Of a stretch of 64,000 nt of DNA, positions 18,473-27,748 are shown one piece after another (positions within the stretch are counted from its first letter, which is position 1; each line of letters opens with the position of its first letter). This DNA is from Kangiella sp. (GTDB lineage Bacteria > Pseudomonadota > Gammaproteobacteria > Enterobacterales > Kangiellaceae). A program made the translations under genes and the position numbers. The notes under the pieces were generated by a model, which saw only the letters and a program-made list of their open reading frames with translations, was not told the origin of the DNA and did not search any database. Where the stretch lies: assembly GCA_028284185.1 (NCBI GenBank), contig JANQSG010000015.1:62001-126000 (forward strand), given 5' to 3'.

Positions 18473-18865
18473 ATGATCTTTGGAATTGGCACAGACATTA
18501 TTGCTTTACAAAGAATTGAACAATCACTAGAGCGACATGGTGACAAATTTGCTGAGCGCATTTTGTCTGAATCTGAGCTTGTTGAATATCAGGAACTGCC
18601 AGGAAAACACCCTAAAAGCAAAGTGGCTTTTTTGGCAAAACGTTTCGCGGCTAAAGAAGCTATTTCAAAAGCATTAGGTACCGGAATGCGTAAAGGTATC
18701 GACTTTGTGCAGTTTTCGATTTCCCACGATGCGTTAGGTAAACCAGTGGTTACCTTATCGGGTAAAGCCCAAACCTGGGCAAAACAAAACCATATCCAAA
18801 AAGTTCAAGTCACCATTTCTGATGAAAAACACTATGCAGTGGCTTTTGCAATAGCGGAAGGTTAA
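18473..18865 (+). CDS. acpS: Holo-[acyl-carrier-protein] synthase
   Basis: AcpS is 130 residues here. The P1 motif [13 protein letters not shown] with the metal-binding Asp and the P3 motif [13 protein letters not shown] with the Glu and Lys identify it. It transfers 4'-phosphopantetheine from CoA to acyl carrier protein. Its TAA stop lies inside the AAGGAG ribosome site of the next gene. Confidence 0.98.
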   Translation: MIFGIGTDIIALQRIEQSLERHGDKFAERILSESELVEYQELPGKHPKSKVAFLAKRFAAKEAISKALGTGMRKGIDFVQFSISHDALGKPVVTLSGKAQTWAKQNHIQKVQVTISDEKHYAVAFAIAEG

Positions 18866-18875
18866 GGAGCGAAGT

Positions 18876-19511
18876 TTGAAATATCTTTTAATTTTAATAG
18901 TTATGTTGCTTGCAGAAATAAGTTATGCAGAAAGCGATAGAGTCATTGTTATTGTTGGAGAGTTTCATAGTATTAAAGAACTGCCAGATCTTTGTGATGT
19001 TGAAGAGCAAAAAGCGAATGAAGCTCATGAGAAAGAAAAGGCTTGTATTACAATGGACTTGCTATATGAAGCATCATATCAAATAGAAGATATACTGTAT
19101 GGCGAGTATGAACATAAGAAAATTACATTCAAACTTGCTGACCATTATGGAGAACCAGATTTTGCTGAGTTCAAAATGGCGCTATTATTTATTCATATAA
19201 CTAAAGATGGTAACTACTTATCTAAATATATGGGCTTTCCACTTTTTAATACAGTAGATGGTGATAGAGCTATGTGCGGTATTCCTTATAAAGATGCTGA
19301 AGAGCACATTGAAAGTATTATATTTAAAAAAGATGTGGTTTTTGCAGATATGAGTATTTATAGTTCAGAGTACTTTTTGAGGTATTATGACGAACGGTAC
19401 TATGAAGTGAAAAATAATAAGATTGTATGTAAAGCTGGAATTAGACAAAAGAAGCTTTTTGAATATATTAAAAAAGGAATTATGAAAAACCGTGGTTATG
19501 ATCTGAATTAG
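18876..19511 (+). CDS. Unknown exported protein downstream of acpS
   Basis: A TTG start with AAGGAG seven bases upstream opens a 211-residue protein. It has a signal peptide (MKYLLILIVMLLAEISYA) and an acidic mature domain with four cysteines (DLCDVE, KACITMD, AMCGIP, KIVCKAG) that could form two disulfides. I recognise no family. Codon use is more AT-rich than in acpS, and repeat sequence follows, so it may be an accessory gene joined to the pdxJ-acpS transcript. Confidence 0.75.
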   Translation: MKYLLILIVMLLAEISYAESDRVIVIVGEFHSIKELPDLCDVEEQKANEAHEKEKACITMDLLYEASYQIEDILYGEYEHKKITFKLADHYGEPDFAEFKMALLFIHITKDGNYLSKYMGFPLFNTVDGDRAMCGIPYKDAEEHIESIIFKKDVVFADMSIYSSEYFLRYYDERYYEVKNNKIVCKAGIRQKKLFEYIKKGIMKNRGYDLN

Positions 19512-19528
19512 TAAGGAAAATAGTTAAC

Positions 19529-19677
19529 GACTGGGACATCATTTCTTATCAAATACATCTTTGTACTCTAATTTTGGGGCTTGATTTGCCATTCAAAATT
19601 GCTCCAGTAATTTTGTGGGTTTGTTTTCTTTGGACAAGCAAACGGCCATAGGAAGTCTCTTAGAGAGAAAATAAACA
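19529..19677. repeat. Degenerate copy of the hairpin-cluster repeat
   Basis: AAATACATCTTTGTA, GCCATTCAAAATTGCTCC and TTTTCTTTGGACAAGCAAA recur in the same order at 35280-35395. Pairing within the small hairpins is partly lost here. The rest of the 264-base gap before the SDR gene (19512-19775) holds no gene, only an AGCCTTCGCTGGAATGAC repeat fragment at 19741-19767. Confidence 0.6.
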
Positions 19678-19775
19678 AATAAAACAGTAGTAAGATTATT
19701 TTTTAAGGTGCTTTATCGATTAACTCATACAGTTAATATTAGATCCCAGCCTTCGCTGGAATGACACAAATAAAA

Positions 19776-20621
19776 TCAATCCAAAAACAAATCCTTCTTA
19801 ATATGCTCTTCAAACTCTGGGTTATAAGCATATTTAGTAAAGTCAGTTTCACCAGCAGCTTTCAACACTTCTTCGTCAATCAACCATAGGCCTGTGTAGT
19901 TTTGGCTGGGGTGGGTCAATATCACTTTAGCGGCATCGGCCATAATGGCAGGGGTTCTAGCATAATTGAGCGTTTCTTTATTGCCAACAGCAAATTCAAT
20001 CGCGGCGGTGGCGATATAAGTTTGCGGCCATAGGGTATTCACTGCGATACCGTACTCTTTGAACTCTTCCGACATACCTTTGGATAAGATACTCATGCCG
20101 TATTTGGATAGGGTATAAGGTGAGTAATCCTTGAGCCATTTAATAGCTAAATTAACCGGTGGCGAAAGGCTTAAAATATGTGGATTGTCTGAGTGTTTGA
20201 GATAGGGCAGCGCATAATGGGCAAAGGCATAAACTGCACGTGAATTAATTTGTTGCATCAGGTCATAACGCACTGGTGAAGTATCTTCGACTTTGGTTAA
20301 ACTGATAGCGCCAGCATTATTTACTACAATATCAATACCGCCAAACTGCTCGGCTACAGATTTGCAAAGCTTCCTAATGGCTTTTTCATCGCGAACATCT
20401 AACTGAACTGCAACTGCACGACCACCGATATTTTCAATTTCTTGGGCAACCGAGTGAATAGTACCTGGCAGTTTTGGGTGTGGTTCAGCAGATTTAGCAG
20501 CAATAATAACAATAGCACCGTCTTTGGCGCAGCTAATCGCTATCTCTCGGCCAATACCGCGACTGGCCCCTGTGATGATAGCGACTTTGTCTTTTAATGA
20601 AGTGTTATTAATGTTTGGCAT
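19776..20621 (-). CDS. SDR family oxidoreductase, HSDL2-like
   Basis: The track starts at 20639, but that ATG lies inside a dispersed repeat. The ATG at 20621 (MPNINNTSLKDK) is more likely and gives 281 residues. The Rossmann fold shows TGASRGIGREIA and NNAGAISL, and the catalytic Tyr/Lys occur as YSPYTLSKYGMS. The long insert after AAKSAEPHPKLPGTI is typical of the HSDL2 branch of short-chain dehydrogenases. Cofactor is NAD(P); the substrate is unknown, probably an acyl or steroid-like hydroxyl compound. Confidence 0.88.
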   Translation of the reverse strand: MPNINNTSLKDKVAIITGASRGIGREIAISCAKDGAIVIIAAKSAEPHPKLPGTIHSVAQEIENIGGRAVAVQLDVRDEKAIRKLCKSVAEQFGGIDIVVNNAGAISLTKVEDTSPVRYDLMQQINSRAVYAFAHYALPYLKHSDNPHILSLSPPVNLAIKWLKDYSPYTLSKYGMSILSKGMSEEFKEYGIAVNTLWPQTYIATAAIEFAVGNKETLNYARTPAIMADAAKVILTHPSQNYTGLWLIDEEVLKAAGETDFTKYAYNPEFEEHIKKDLFLD

Positions 20622-20634
20622 GGCCTTAAATCCC

Positions 20635-20727
20635 GTCATTACGAGGAGAGGAACGACGAAGTAATCTCATAAAGGATTATCCTTATTTTAAGGAGATTGC
20701 CACGAGCTTAAAACCTCTAGCAATGAC
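20635..20727. repeat. GTCATTGCGAG palindromic element, complete copy
   Basis: The element starts GTCATTACGAGG and ends CCTCTAGCAATGAC, so the ends are inverted repeats. Inner segments AATCTC / GAGATT also pair. About 93 bases, with no coding capacity; it looks like a small interspersed palindromic element and covers the track start of the SDR gene. Confidence 0.7.
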
Positions 20728-20737
20728 CGTTATCATT

Positions 20738-21223
20738 TTACTTTGCAAGCGCCTTCTCAATCGCACTTTCCAGCTTATGCGGCTTGGTAATCGGAGCGAA
20801 GCGTTTTACTACCTTGCCATCCTTACCAATTAAAAACTTATTAAAGTTCCACTTAATGTTTTTTGTGCCAAAAAAGCCACGAGCATTATCTTTTAAATAA
20901 GCAAAAGCGGGGTGAGTATTATCACCATTGACATCAATTTTAGAAAACAAAGGAAAGGAAATATTGAAATTCAAATCACAGAAATTCTTAATTTCCTCAT
21001 CCGAACCTTTTTCCTGATTTTTAAATTGATTGCAAGGAAAAGCTAAAATCTCAAACCCCTGATCGTGATACTTTTTATAAAGTTGCTGCAAGCCCTCATA
21101 CTGAGGAGTTAAACCGCAAGCACTGGCGGTATTTACAACTAGTAACACTTTTCCCTGGTATTCACTTAAAGAAATTTCCTTGCCGTTATTTAAAACCGCA
21201 GAGTAATCGTATATGGTAGGCAT
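20738..21223 (-). CDS. Glutathione peroxidase family protein (Cys type)
   Basis: The protein has 161 residues from an ATG with GAGG eight bases upstream; the track TTG is three bases earlier. The peroxidatic site is NTASACGLTPQY with Cys rather than selenocysteine. FPCNQFKNQEKGSDEEI and KWNFNKFLIG supply the Gln and Trp/Asn of the catalytic tetrad. No signal peptide. Such enzymes reduce hydroperoxides, often with thioredoxin as donor. It is divergent from an M28 peptidase gene. Confidence 0.95.
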   Translation of the reverse strand: MPTIYDYSAVLNNGKEISLSEYQGKVLLVVNTASACGLTPQYEGLQQLYKKYHDQGFEILAFPCNQFKNQEKGSDEEIKNFCDLNFNISFPLFSKIDVNGDNTHPAFAYLKDNARGFFGTKNIKWNFNKFLIGKDGKVVKRFAPITKPHKLESAIEKALAK

Positions 21224-21319
21224 CAATCTGACCTCGCTATGGTTAGTCTTTCAACTCTAACTGACTGGTCGGTGCTGTCAAGATTTTTGCTCGAGAACCG
21301 AACAACTTTGGAAGTCATT

Positions 21320-22855
21320 ATGCAAATCAATAAAAAAATATTCGTTTTAAGCTTGCTTGTATCAAGCGCTTTGGTTTTTACCGCTTGTGATAAGAATAAA
21401 GGCGCTGACGCTCAAACCAATAACAAAACTTCTGAGCTTGCAGCAACTTCTCAGACACAAGAACAAACATCAAAAGAAGCGAACCGTGAAAAAGTTAACA
21501 ACGAAGAAATTATAAATGTTGATGGTTTTTTAAGTGCTGACGATATCGCTATCGCACAACAGCTTCGCGATGAAGCACTTAAAAGCTCTAAAGGTTATTC
21601 AATTGTAGAATCCTTGACGACGGAAGTGGGTCCCCGAATGGCGGGTACTGCTGGTGATGCGGCGGCGGTAGTTTGGGGCGAAGCAAAATTAAAAGAACTG
21701 GGTTTTGATAAAGTTTGGAAAGAACCGGTGACTTTCAAAACCTGGAAGCGTGGTATTGAAACGGCGGAAGTGGTGGCGCCTTTCCCGCAGCCATTAGTAA
21801 TTACCGCCTTAGGTTTTAGTATTGGTACGGCACCAGAGGGCTTAAGCGCAGAAATAAAGGCTTACGACACTTTGGATGATTTAAAAAAGGCACCGGAAAA
21901 TGATGCCAAGGGCAAAATCGTCTTTATCAAATACCGTATGAAAAAAGCTCGTGATGGTTCTGGTTATGGCCCTGCGGTGGCGGCGCGAGGTTCAGGCGCG
22001 GTAGAAGCAGCTAAAAAAGGTGCTGTAGGAATTTTAATTCGTTCCATTGGTACTGATTCACATCGTATGGCGCATACCGGTATGATGCGTTACAGCGCTG
22101 AAGTACAAAAAATCCCGGCGGCGGCACTTTCTGCGCCGGATGCAGACTTATTGGAAAATATGCTTAATCGGGACAAGCCTGTTACCGTTAAAATGACGCT
22201 AGGTGCGTATGATGGGCCTGAATATACTTCCTATAATGTAATAGGTGAAATTACTGGTTCTGAAAAGCCGGAAGAGTATGTGCTTATTGGCGGTCATTTG
22301 GATTCCTGGGATTTAGGTACTGGTGCGCTGGATGACGGTGCTGGTATTGCCATTACCGCGGCTGCTGCAGAGTTAATTAGCCGCTTGCCAGAAAGACCAA
22401 AACGTTCAATTCGTGTGGTGATGTTTGCCAATGAAGAGCAGGGTCTGGTAGGTGCAAGAGCCTATGCCGAAGCGCATAAAGATGAATTGCATAATATTAT
22501 TACTGCGGCTGAGTCAGATTTTGGCGCTGGCCCGATTTGGCGAATCGATTCGCGGGTAAAGCCAGAAGCTTTGCCAGTGGCTAAAAAGATTGCCGAACTG
22601 CTTAAACCATTAGGCATTAAATACGGTAATAATCGTGCTGGTGGTGGCCCGGATCTAATTCCACTGCGTCAAAAGGGCATTTCCGTTTTCTCATTGCGCC
22701 AGGATGGCACTGACTATTTTGATTTTCACCATACGCCGGATGATACTCTAGATAAAATTAATAAAGAGCATCTTGATCAAAACACTGCGGCTTATGTAGT
22801 CTTTGCCTATTTAGCGGCACAAATGGAAGGTGATTTTGGACAGAAGGTAGAGTAA
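21320..22855 (+). CDS. M28 family zinc peptidase, lipoprotein
   Basis: The track ORF starts at 21239, but the ATG at 21320 opens a lipoprotein signal (LVSSALVFTAC) and has GGAAG upstream; this gives 511 residues. After a low-complexity linker, a PA-like insert precedes the two-zinc peptidase core: GGHLDSWDLGTGALDDGAG (His, Asp), ANEEQGLVGA (Glu pair), ESDFGAG (Asp) and DFHHTPDDT (His). The overall layout resembles plasma glutamate carboxypeptidase (carboxypeptidase Q). It is probably anchored in the outer membrane facing the periplasm and trims peptides. Confidence 0.93.
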   Translation: MQINKKIFVLSLLVSSALVFTACDKNKGADAQTNNKTSELAATSQTQEQTSKEANREKVNNEEIINVDGFLSADDIAIAQQLRDEALKSSKGYSIVESLTTEVGPRMAGTAGDAAAVVWGEAKLKELGFDKVWKEPVTFKTWKRGIETAEVVAPFPQPLVITALGFSIGTAPEGLSAEIKAYDTLDDLKKAPENDAKGKIVFIKYRMKKARDGSGYGPAVAARGSGAVEAAKKGAVGILIRSIGTDSHRMAHTGMMRYSAEVQKIPAAALSAPDADLLENMLNRDKPVTVKMTLGAYDGPEYTSYNVIGEITGSEKPEEYVLIGGHLDSWDLGTGALDDGAGIAITAAAAELISRLPERPKRSIRVVMFANEEQGLVGARAYAEAHKDELHNIITAAESDFGAGPIWRIDSRVKPEALPVAKKIAELLKPLGIKYGNNRAGGGPDLIPLRQKGISVFSLRQDGTDYFDFHHTPDDTLDKINKEHLDQNTAAYVVFAYLAAQMEGDFGQKVE

Positions 22856-22865
22856 GGCTTTTTTC

Positions 22866-22905
22866 GTCATTGCGAGCCACCAAGTGGCGCGGCAATCTCT
22901 AATTA
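22866..22905. repeat. Fragment of GTCATTGCGAG dispersed repeat
   Basis: GTCATTGCGAGCCACCAAGTGGCGCGGCAATCTC follows the M28 gene stop by ten bases. A half element of the same family as 20635-20727. Confidence 0.6.
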
Positions 22906-22970
22906 TCGGGAGTAGCTTGGGGTGAGCTTGCGAACCCAACGATTTAACATATTCCTATAAAGTACAGTTG

Positions 22971-23357
22971 TTAGTCTTTTGATGGATTAACTTTTCCAAT
23001 AACAAATGAAATAAAGCCAAAACTTAAGGCCAAACTTAACACCGGCTTCCATGAATTCTCAGATAGCGCAGAACTTTGTAATTGGATAACACTGCTATCA
23101 CTGTTAAGGCATGCGGCTACTGCTAATGCAATAGAGCCTGCCACAGCACCAACAAAAGGTCCTATAAATGGCAGTAGTAAAGTTAGGACTGCTAGCCAAA
23201 CTGGTAAGCCTGCTATTGCAGCAGCAGTTGTAGCAGGCAGAAGTGCTGGAAAAGCCACCAATATAGCAGCAATAATTATTGCTGCTAAAGCGATAACTCC
23301 AGCAGCAGCTAAAATAATCGCCAGTGGTGGAAGTATACAGTTTAGAAATTCCCCCAT
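22971..23357 (-). CDS. Unknown small Ala/Leu-rich membrane protein
   Basis: GGAGG lies directly before a first ATG (23363) but at ideal distance from the second (23357), so the protein has 128 residues. It is very hydrophobic, with three or four helices (about 10-37, 40-65, 68-88 and 105-120), and has a C-terminal polar tail. I recognise no family. An overlapping ORF in another frame (23104-23403) is a shadow. It is transcribed alone, between the M28 gene and yheS. Confidence 0.68.
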   Translation of the reverse strand: MGEFLNCILPPLAIILAAAGVIALAAIIIAAILVAFPALLPATTAAAIAGLPVWLAVLTLLLPFIGPFVGAVAGSIALAVAACLNSDSSVIQLQSSALSENSWKPVLSLALSFGFISFVIGKVNPSKD

Positions 23358-23477
23358 GTCCATCCTCCAATTTATTTGTATTTTTGATTTCCGTATTAGT
23401 CATTAAATATTAGCAAAACTAATGGATTATTCAAGCTTTAAAAGGGATAGGGTAATCTTTATATTATTTTTATCGTC

Positions 23478-23505
23478 TTGTGTTGGATAACCTGCTCTAT
23501 ATAAT
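23478..23505 (+). promoter_or_regulatory. Candidate promoter of yheS
   Basis: TTGTGT, 16 bases, TATAAT, with the start codon 30 bases beyond the -10 box. Confidence 0.5.
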
Positions 23506-23534
23506 AAGCGCCACTATTATTAATTCCATAATTC

Positions 23535-25451
23535 ATGCTTTTCTTTGAAAACACTTCCTTAAGACGCGGTAAAAAACTACTGTTTGAGCAGGCGTCTTTT
23601 ATTGTCAATCCCAATGATAAAGTGGGGGTTACTGGGGCTAATGGTACGGGGAAGTCATCGTTGTTTGCTTTGGTGCGTGACGAGCTTGAGGAGGATGAAG
23701 GGGATTTTTCTAAATCGAATGGTATTGTAATTTCCAGCGTGCGCCAGGAAACGCCAAGCGTGTCTATTCCGGCGATTGATTATGTATTGCAGGGCGATAA
23801 GGAGTTAATTGAACTGCAAAAGCAGCTCGAAACTGCTGAAACTGATAATCAAGGTACAGCTATAGGAGAGTTGCATCAAAAACTGGCCGATATTGATGCT
23901 TATACCGCTCGCTCTCGTGCTGGTGCTTTAATGCATGGTTTGGGTTTCTCTGCTGAACAGGAAACTTTACCAGTAAATAGTTTTTCTGGTGGTTGGCGCA
24001 TGCGTTTAAATTTAGCACAGGCTTTGATGTGTCGTTCTAATTTATTGTTGCTGGACGAGCCTACTAACCATTTGGATCTGGAAGCGGTAATCTGGCTGGA
24101 GAAATGGCTGAAATCCTATCAAGGTGCCATTATGCTAATTTCTCACGATAGGGACTTTTTGGACCGAGTGGTTAACCGGATAGCGCATATTGAGCAGCAG
24201 GGAATTAAGCTGTATAGCGGTAACTATTCTGATTTTGAAATTCAAAGAGCTGAACAGTTAGCGCAGCAGCAAAGTCAGTATGAGCGTCAGCAAAAAGAAA
24301 TTGCTCATATGCAGTCTTTTGTTACGCGCTTTAAGGCAAAGGCTACCAAAGCCAAGCAAGCGCAAAGCCGCATTAAGGCACTTGAACGGATGGAGTTAAT
24401 TGCTCCTGCTCATGTGGATTCGCCATTTAATTTCCAATTTCCCGAATTGGGTCATGTTCCAGCACCTTTATTGCAACTTAAGGAAGCAAGTGCAGGTTAT
24501 TCTACAGAAAATGGCCACGTAATCATTTTAGAGCAAATTGCTTTTTCTTTATTACCTGGCGATCGGATTGGACTTTTGGGTAAAAACGGTGCCGGTAAAT
24601 CCACCTTAATCAAATCACTGGTTGAGGAAATACCACTAGTTTCCGGTGAAAGAGTTGCAGCAAAAACTATCAATATAGGTTATTTTGCACAGCATCAATT
24701 GGATCAACTGCATCCGGAAATGTCACCCTTGCAGCATTTACATCGCGATTATCCGGAAAAAACTGAACAGGAATTACGCAACTTTTTAGGTGGTTTTGAT
24801 TTTAATGGCGATAAGGCTTTAGAGCCAGTGGCGCCTTTTTCTGGTGGTGAAAAAGCACGTTTGGTGTTGGCCTTACTGGTCTATTCCAAGCCGAATGTGC
24901 TGTTGTTGGATGAGCCTACTAACCATTTGGATTTGGAAATGCGGCATGCCATGACGGTGGCTTTTCAGAATTTCGAAGGTGCAATTTTATTAGTATCGCA
25001 CGATCGCCATATGCTTAAAACTGTTTGTGATAGCTTGTATTTGCTGGCTGATGGCAAAGTGGAATTATTTAAAGGTGATTTGGATGATTATGCCCGCTGG
25101 ACACTAGAACAGGAAAAGCTGGAGCAGGACAGATTAGCCGTATCCGAAGTCGCCAATTCAGCAGCAGAATATACTCTTTCCAGAAAAGAGCAGCGCAAAC
25201 TGGAAGCTGAGAGGCGTAAGCAACTGCAGCCACTAAAAACAAAACTAAAGAAGCTTGAACAGCAGATGGAAAAATTGCAAAGCAGAGCAGCTGAGCTTGA
25301 TAAACTAATGGCAGACTCGAGTTTATATGAGGGATCCAATAAGCAGAAAATGCTTCAAGTCACTGGCGAATCACAGGATCTGAAAAGCCGGTTGGAAGTT
25401 TTGGAAGAAGACTGGTTATTGCTGAATGAAGAGTTGGAGTCTTTTTCTTAG
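23535..25451 (+). CDS. yheS: ABC-F family ATPase YheS
   Basis: The protein has 638 residues (E. coli YheS 637). Two ATP-binding cassettes: Walker A GANGTGKSS with signature FSGGWRMRLNLAQAL, and GKNGAGKST with FSGGEKARLVLALL. Each is followed by DEPTNHLDLE. The interdomain linker LERMELIAPAHVD is nearly identical to YheS. No membrane segments. A C-terminal charged coiled coil lies at about 545-635. ABC-F proteins act on the ribosome to resolve stalled translation. It is monocistronic, with a TATAAT promoter just upstream. Confidence 0.96.
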   Translation: MLFFENTSLRRGKKLLFEQASFIVNPNDKVGVTGANGTGKSSLFALVRDELEEDEGDFSKSNGIVISSVRQETPSVSIPAIDYVLQGDKELIELQKQLETAETDNQGTAIGELHQKLADIDAYTARSRAGALMHGLGFSAEQETLPVNSFSGGWRMRLNLAQALMCRSNLLLLDEPTNHLDLEAVIWLEKWLKSYQGAIMLISHDRDFLDRVVNRIAHIEQQGIKLYSGNYSDFEIQRAEQLAQQQSQYERQQKEIAHMQSFVTRFKAKATKAKQAQSRIKALERMELIAPAHVDSPFNFQFPELGHVPAPLLQLKEASAGYSTENGHVIILEQIAFSLLPGDRIGLLGKNGAGKSTLIKSLVEEIPLVSGERVAAKTINIGYFAQHQLDQLHPEMSPLQHLHRDYPEKTEQELRNFLGGFDFNGDKALEPVAPFSGGEKARLVLALLVYSKPNVLLLDEPTNHLDLEMRHAMTVAFQNFEGAILLVSHDRHMLKTVCDSLYLLADGKVELFKGDLDDYARWTLEQEKLEQDRLAVSEVANSAAEYTLSRKEQRKLEAERRKQLQPLKTKLKKLEQQMEKLQSRAAELDKLMADSSLYEGSNKQKMLQVTGESQDLKSRLEVLEEDWLLLNEELESFS

Positions 25452-25463
25452 CTATTATTGAAA

Positions 25464-26084
25464 TCAAAGCTCTTTGGCAATAATCCCTAGCGGTTTTAAC
25501 TGTTCTATCAGCGCCTTTTGGGTTTGTTTATCTTTTAAATAGACGGATGATTTACGACCCATTTCAATATCATCCACGATGCGTCTGGCTTGCAGAGTGT
25601 CAGCTTCTGACAATTGCACAATCAATTGTTCGGCTTTTAATAACTGCGAAGTATCCGTCATTTTAACCAGTTGCACCATTTTATAGTCGCCGCCTGCCGC
25701 ATGACCATAGGTCAAAAACCAGGAGTAACTTAAACAATAAATCGAGGTAATAATTAACCCTGGCAGTATGGTCAGGAAAAGATTGGGAGTGCCATTAATA
25801 AGGTGACCACCAATCACAAAGCCGTAAACCACTAGCATGTTGGTAATAACCGCCATTAAAAAGCGTTTCAGATTATCTTCTGACAATCTCACCATAAACT
25901 CCATAATGGCGCTGCCAACCAGAGTAAAGACAAAACTCAGGCTACCTTGTACCCAGGCGGCGCGCATGGCGATATAGTGACCTTCATTATAGTTGGCGAG
26001 ATAGGCCCAAATCCCAAAGCCAAAAAAGGCGGCTATGGCAGAAATGGTGACTCTTAGCACTGGATTTTGCGGGATTATGCGCAT
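25464..26084 (-). CDS. Unknown membrane protein
   Basis: A 206-residue protein with four predicted helices (about 8-29, 42-62, 75-95 and 104-124) and a cytoplasmic tail of about 75 residues, rich in Leu, Gln and Lys. I recognise no family. It converges with yheS, only 12 bases from its stop, and is divergent from ruvB. Base composition is like its neighbours. The place usually occupied by ruvA and ruvC upstream of ruvB is taken by this gene. Confidence 0.78.
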   Translation of the reverse strand: MRIIPQNPVLRVTISAIAAFFGFGIWAYLANYNEGHYIAMRAAWVQGSLSFVFTLVGSAIMEFMVRLSEDNLKRFLMAVITNMLVVYGFVIGGHLINGTPNLFLTILPGLIITSIYCLSYSWFLTYGHAAGGDYKMVQLVKMTDTSQLLKAEQLIVQLSEADTLQARRIVDDIEMGRKSSVYLKDKQTQKALIEQLKPLGIIAKEL

Positions 26085-26231
26085 GGGTTTAGCTTCTTTA
26101 AGTCATTATTTTTTATAGAGAATACCTAAATCTGACGAAATATGGAAATCCTGGGAAATCTGGCGTCAGGCGTTTCATCTAGTGCCAAGCCTTGATAGAC
26201 TTAGAGCTCATTAGAAAAGACCAATTAAAGC

Positions 26232-27251
26232 ATGATTGAGCACGATAGAATCATTAATCCGAATGAAATAGCTGATGAAGATCATTTTGATCGAGCTATT
26301 CGGCCAACCAGCCTTGATGAATACGTGGGCCAGCATAAAGTTCGTGAGCAGATGGAGATCTTTTTATCTGCTGCTAAAAAACGTAAAGAGGCGCTGGATC
26401 ATGTACTGATTTTTGGTCCGCCAGGTTTGGGTAAAACCACTTTAGCCAATATTATTGCCAATGAAATGGGGGTTGCTATTAAGCATACTTCAGGGCCGGT
26501 TCTGGAAAAAGCGGGTGATTTAGCTGCCATGCTGACCAATCTTGAGCCGCATGATGTGTTGTTTATTGATGAGATCCACCGTTTAAGTCCACATATTGAA
26601 GAAGTCTTATATCCGGCAATGGAGGACTATCAGTTGGATATTATGATTGGTGAAGGCCCTGCCGCACGTTCCATTAAGCTGGATCTACCGCCTTTTACTT
26701 TGGTTGGCGCTACCACTCGGGCTGGTTCATTGACCTCGCCATTGCGTGATCGCTTTGGCATAGTGCAACGTCTGGAATTTTATAATCTCAAAGATTTGAC
26801 CCATATAGTACAGCGTGCCGGCGGCATTTTGGGTCTTAGTATGGATGAAACCGGTGCACAGGAAATTGCCCGGCGCTCAAGAGGCACGCCCAGAATTGCT
26901 AACCGTTTACTGCGGCGGGTGCGTGATTATGCGGAAATTAAGGCCGATGGAGATATTAATCAAGGCATTGCCAGCCGTGCTTTGGATATGCTGGATGTGG
27001 ACGATAAAGGATTCGATATGATGGACCGAAAATTGCTGCTGACCATTATTGAAAAGTTTGCTGGTGGCCCAGTGGGGCTGGATACTTTGGCAGCAGCGAT
27101 TGGCGAAGAACGCGATACAATTGATGATGTGTTAGAACCATTTTTGATTCAGCAAGGCTTTATTCAGCGTACGCCCAGAGGCAGAATGGCAACTAAACTG
27201 GCCTACCAGCATTTTGATATTATTCCCGGTGATGGAGATTTGTTTGATTGA
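26232..27251 (+). CDS. ruvB: Holliday junction branch migration helicase RuvB
   Basis: RuvB is 339 residues here. Walker [16 protein letters not shown], Walker [10 protein letters not shown] and sensor 1 [18 protein letters not shown] identify it, and the winged-helix C-terminus ends [13 protein letters not shown]. With RuvA it drives Holliday junction migration. The usual ruvC-ruvA-ruvB cluster is broken: neither partner lies within the window upstream. The downstream link to ybgC and tol genes is conserved. Confidence 0.98.
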   Translation: MIEHDRIINPNEIADEDHFDRAIRPTSLDEYVGQHKVREQMEIFLSAAKKRKEALDHVLIFGPPGLGKTTLANIIANEMGVAIKHTSGPVLEKAGDLAAMLTNLEPHDVLFIDEIHRLSPHIEEVLYPAMEDYQLDIMIGEGPAARSIKLDLPPFTLVGATTRAGSLTSPLRDRFGIVQRLEFYNLKDLTHIVQRAGGILGLSMDETGAQEIARRSRGTPRIANRLLRRVRDYAEIKADGDINQGIASRALDMLDVDDKGFDMMDRKLLLTIIEKFAGGPVGLDTLAAAIGEERDTIDDVLEPFLIQQGFIQRTPRGRMATKLAYQHFDIIPGDGDLFD

Positions 27252-27319
27252 TTTTTGTCAAACAGATCCTTGAGACAAAAATTAACACTATTTACAAATC
27301 TATACGTTAAATTATTATT

Positions 27320-27748
27320 ATGAATGATATAAAAAGACCTGAATTTATTTTGCCGATTCGAGTCTATTATGAAGATACGGATGTGGCTGGCGTGGTTTAT
27401 TATGCCAATTATTTGAAGTTTTATGAGCGGGCGCGCACAGAGTGGCTGCGTTCTCTCGGTTATGATCAGGACGTTTTAATTGAGCAGGGGCTGGCGTTTG
27501 CGGTAGCTCATGTGGATGCGCGTTATTACGCGCCAGCTCGCTTTAACGATAAATTAATGGTTAAAACACAAATAGAAAAATCGCGTCGAGCCAGTGTGAT
27601 CTTTAAACAAGAGATCATCACTGATGATGACGAACAAACCGTTTTAAATAAAGCTACTATTAAAGTAGCCTGCGTCGATTTAAAAAGTATGCAGCCGAAA
27701 TCGATGCCACAATATTTAGTAGAGGAGATTGCCAGTGACTGGTGCTGA
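27320..27748 (+). CDS. ybgC: Tol-Pal-associated acyl-CoA thioesterase
   Basis: A hotdog-fold enzyme of 142 residues. RVYYEDTDVAGVVYYANYLKFYERARTEW carries the catalytic Asp and the family signature. YbgC hydrolyses short or long acyl-CoA thioesters and may act with phospholipid synthesis enzymes. It is the standard first gene of the tol-pal operon and overlaps the likely GTG start of tolQ. Confidence 0.96.
   Translation: MNDIKRPEFILPIRVYYEDTDVAGVVYYANYLKFYERARTEWLRSLGYDQDVLIEQGLAFAVAHVDARYYAPARFNDKLMVKTQIEKSRRASVIFKQEIITDDDEQTVLNKATIKVACVDLKSMQPKSMPQYLVEEIASDWC

Noticed and set aside
20738-21223. Selenoprotein-type glutathione peroxidase
   Set aside because: The catalytic position is a Cys codon and no in-frame TGA is present.
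23104-23403. Reverse ORF of 99 codons overlapping the small membrane protein gene
   Set aside because: Tyr/Ser/Cys-rich product in another frame, with no ribosome site; the GGAGG site belongs to the overlapping 128-residue frame.
27248-27261. TTGATTTTTGTCAA, an FNR-like palindrome upstream of ybgC
   Set aside because: One half site deviates, it overlaps the ruvB stop codon, and no oxygen-regulated gene follows; likely chance.
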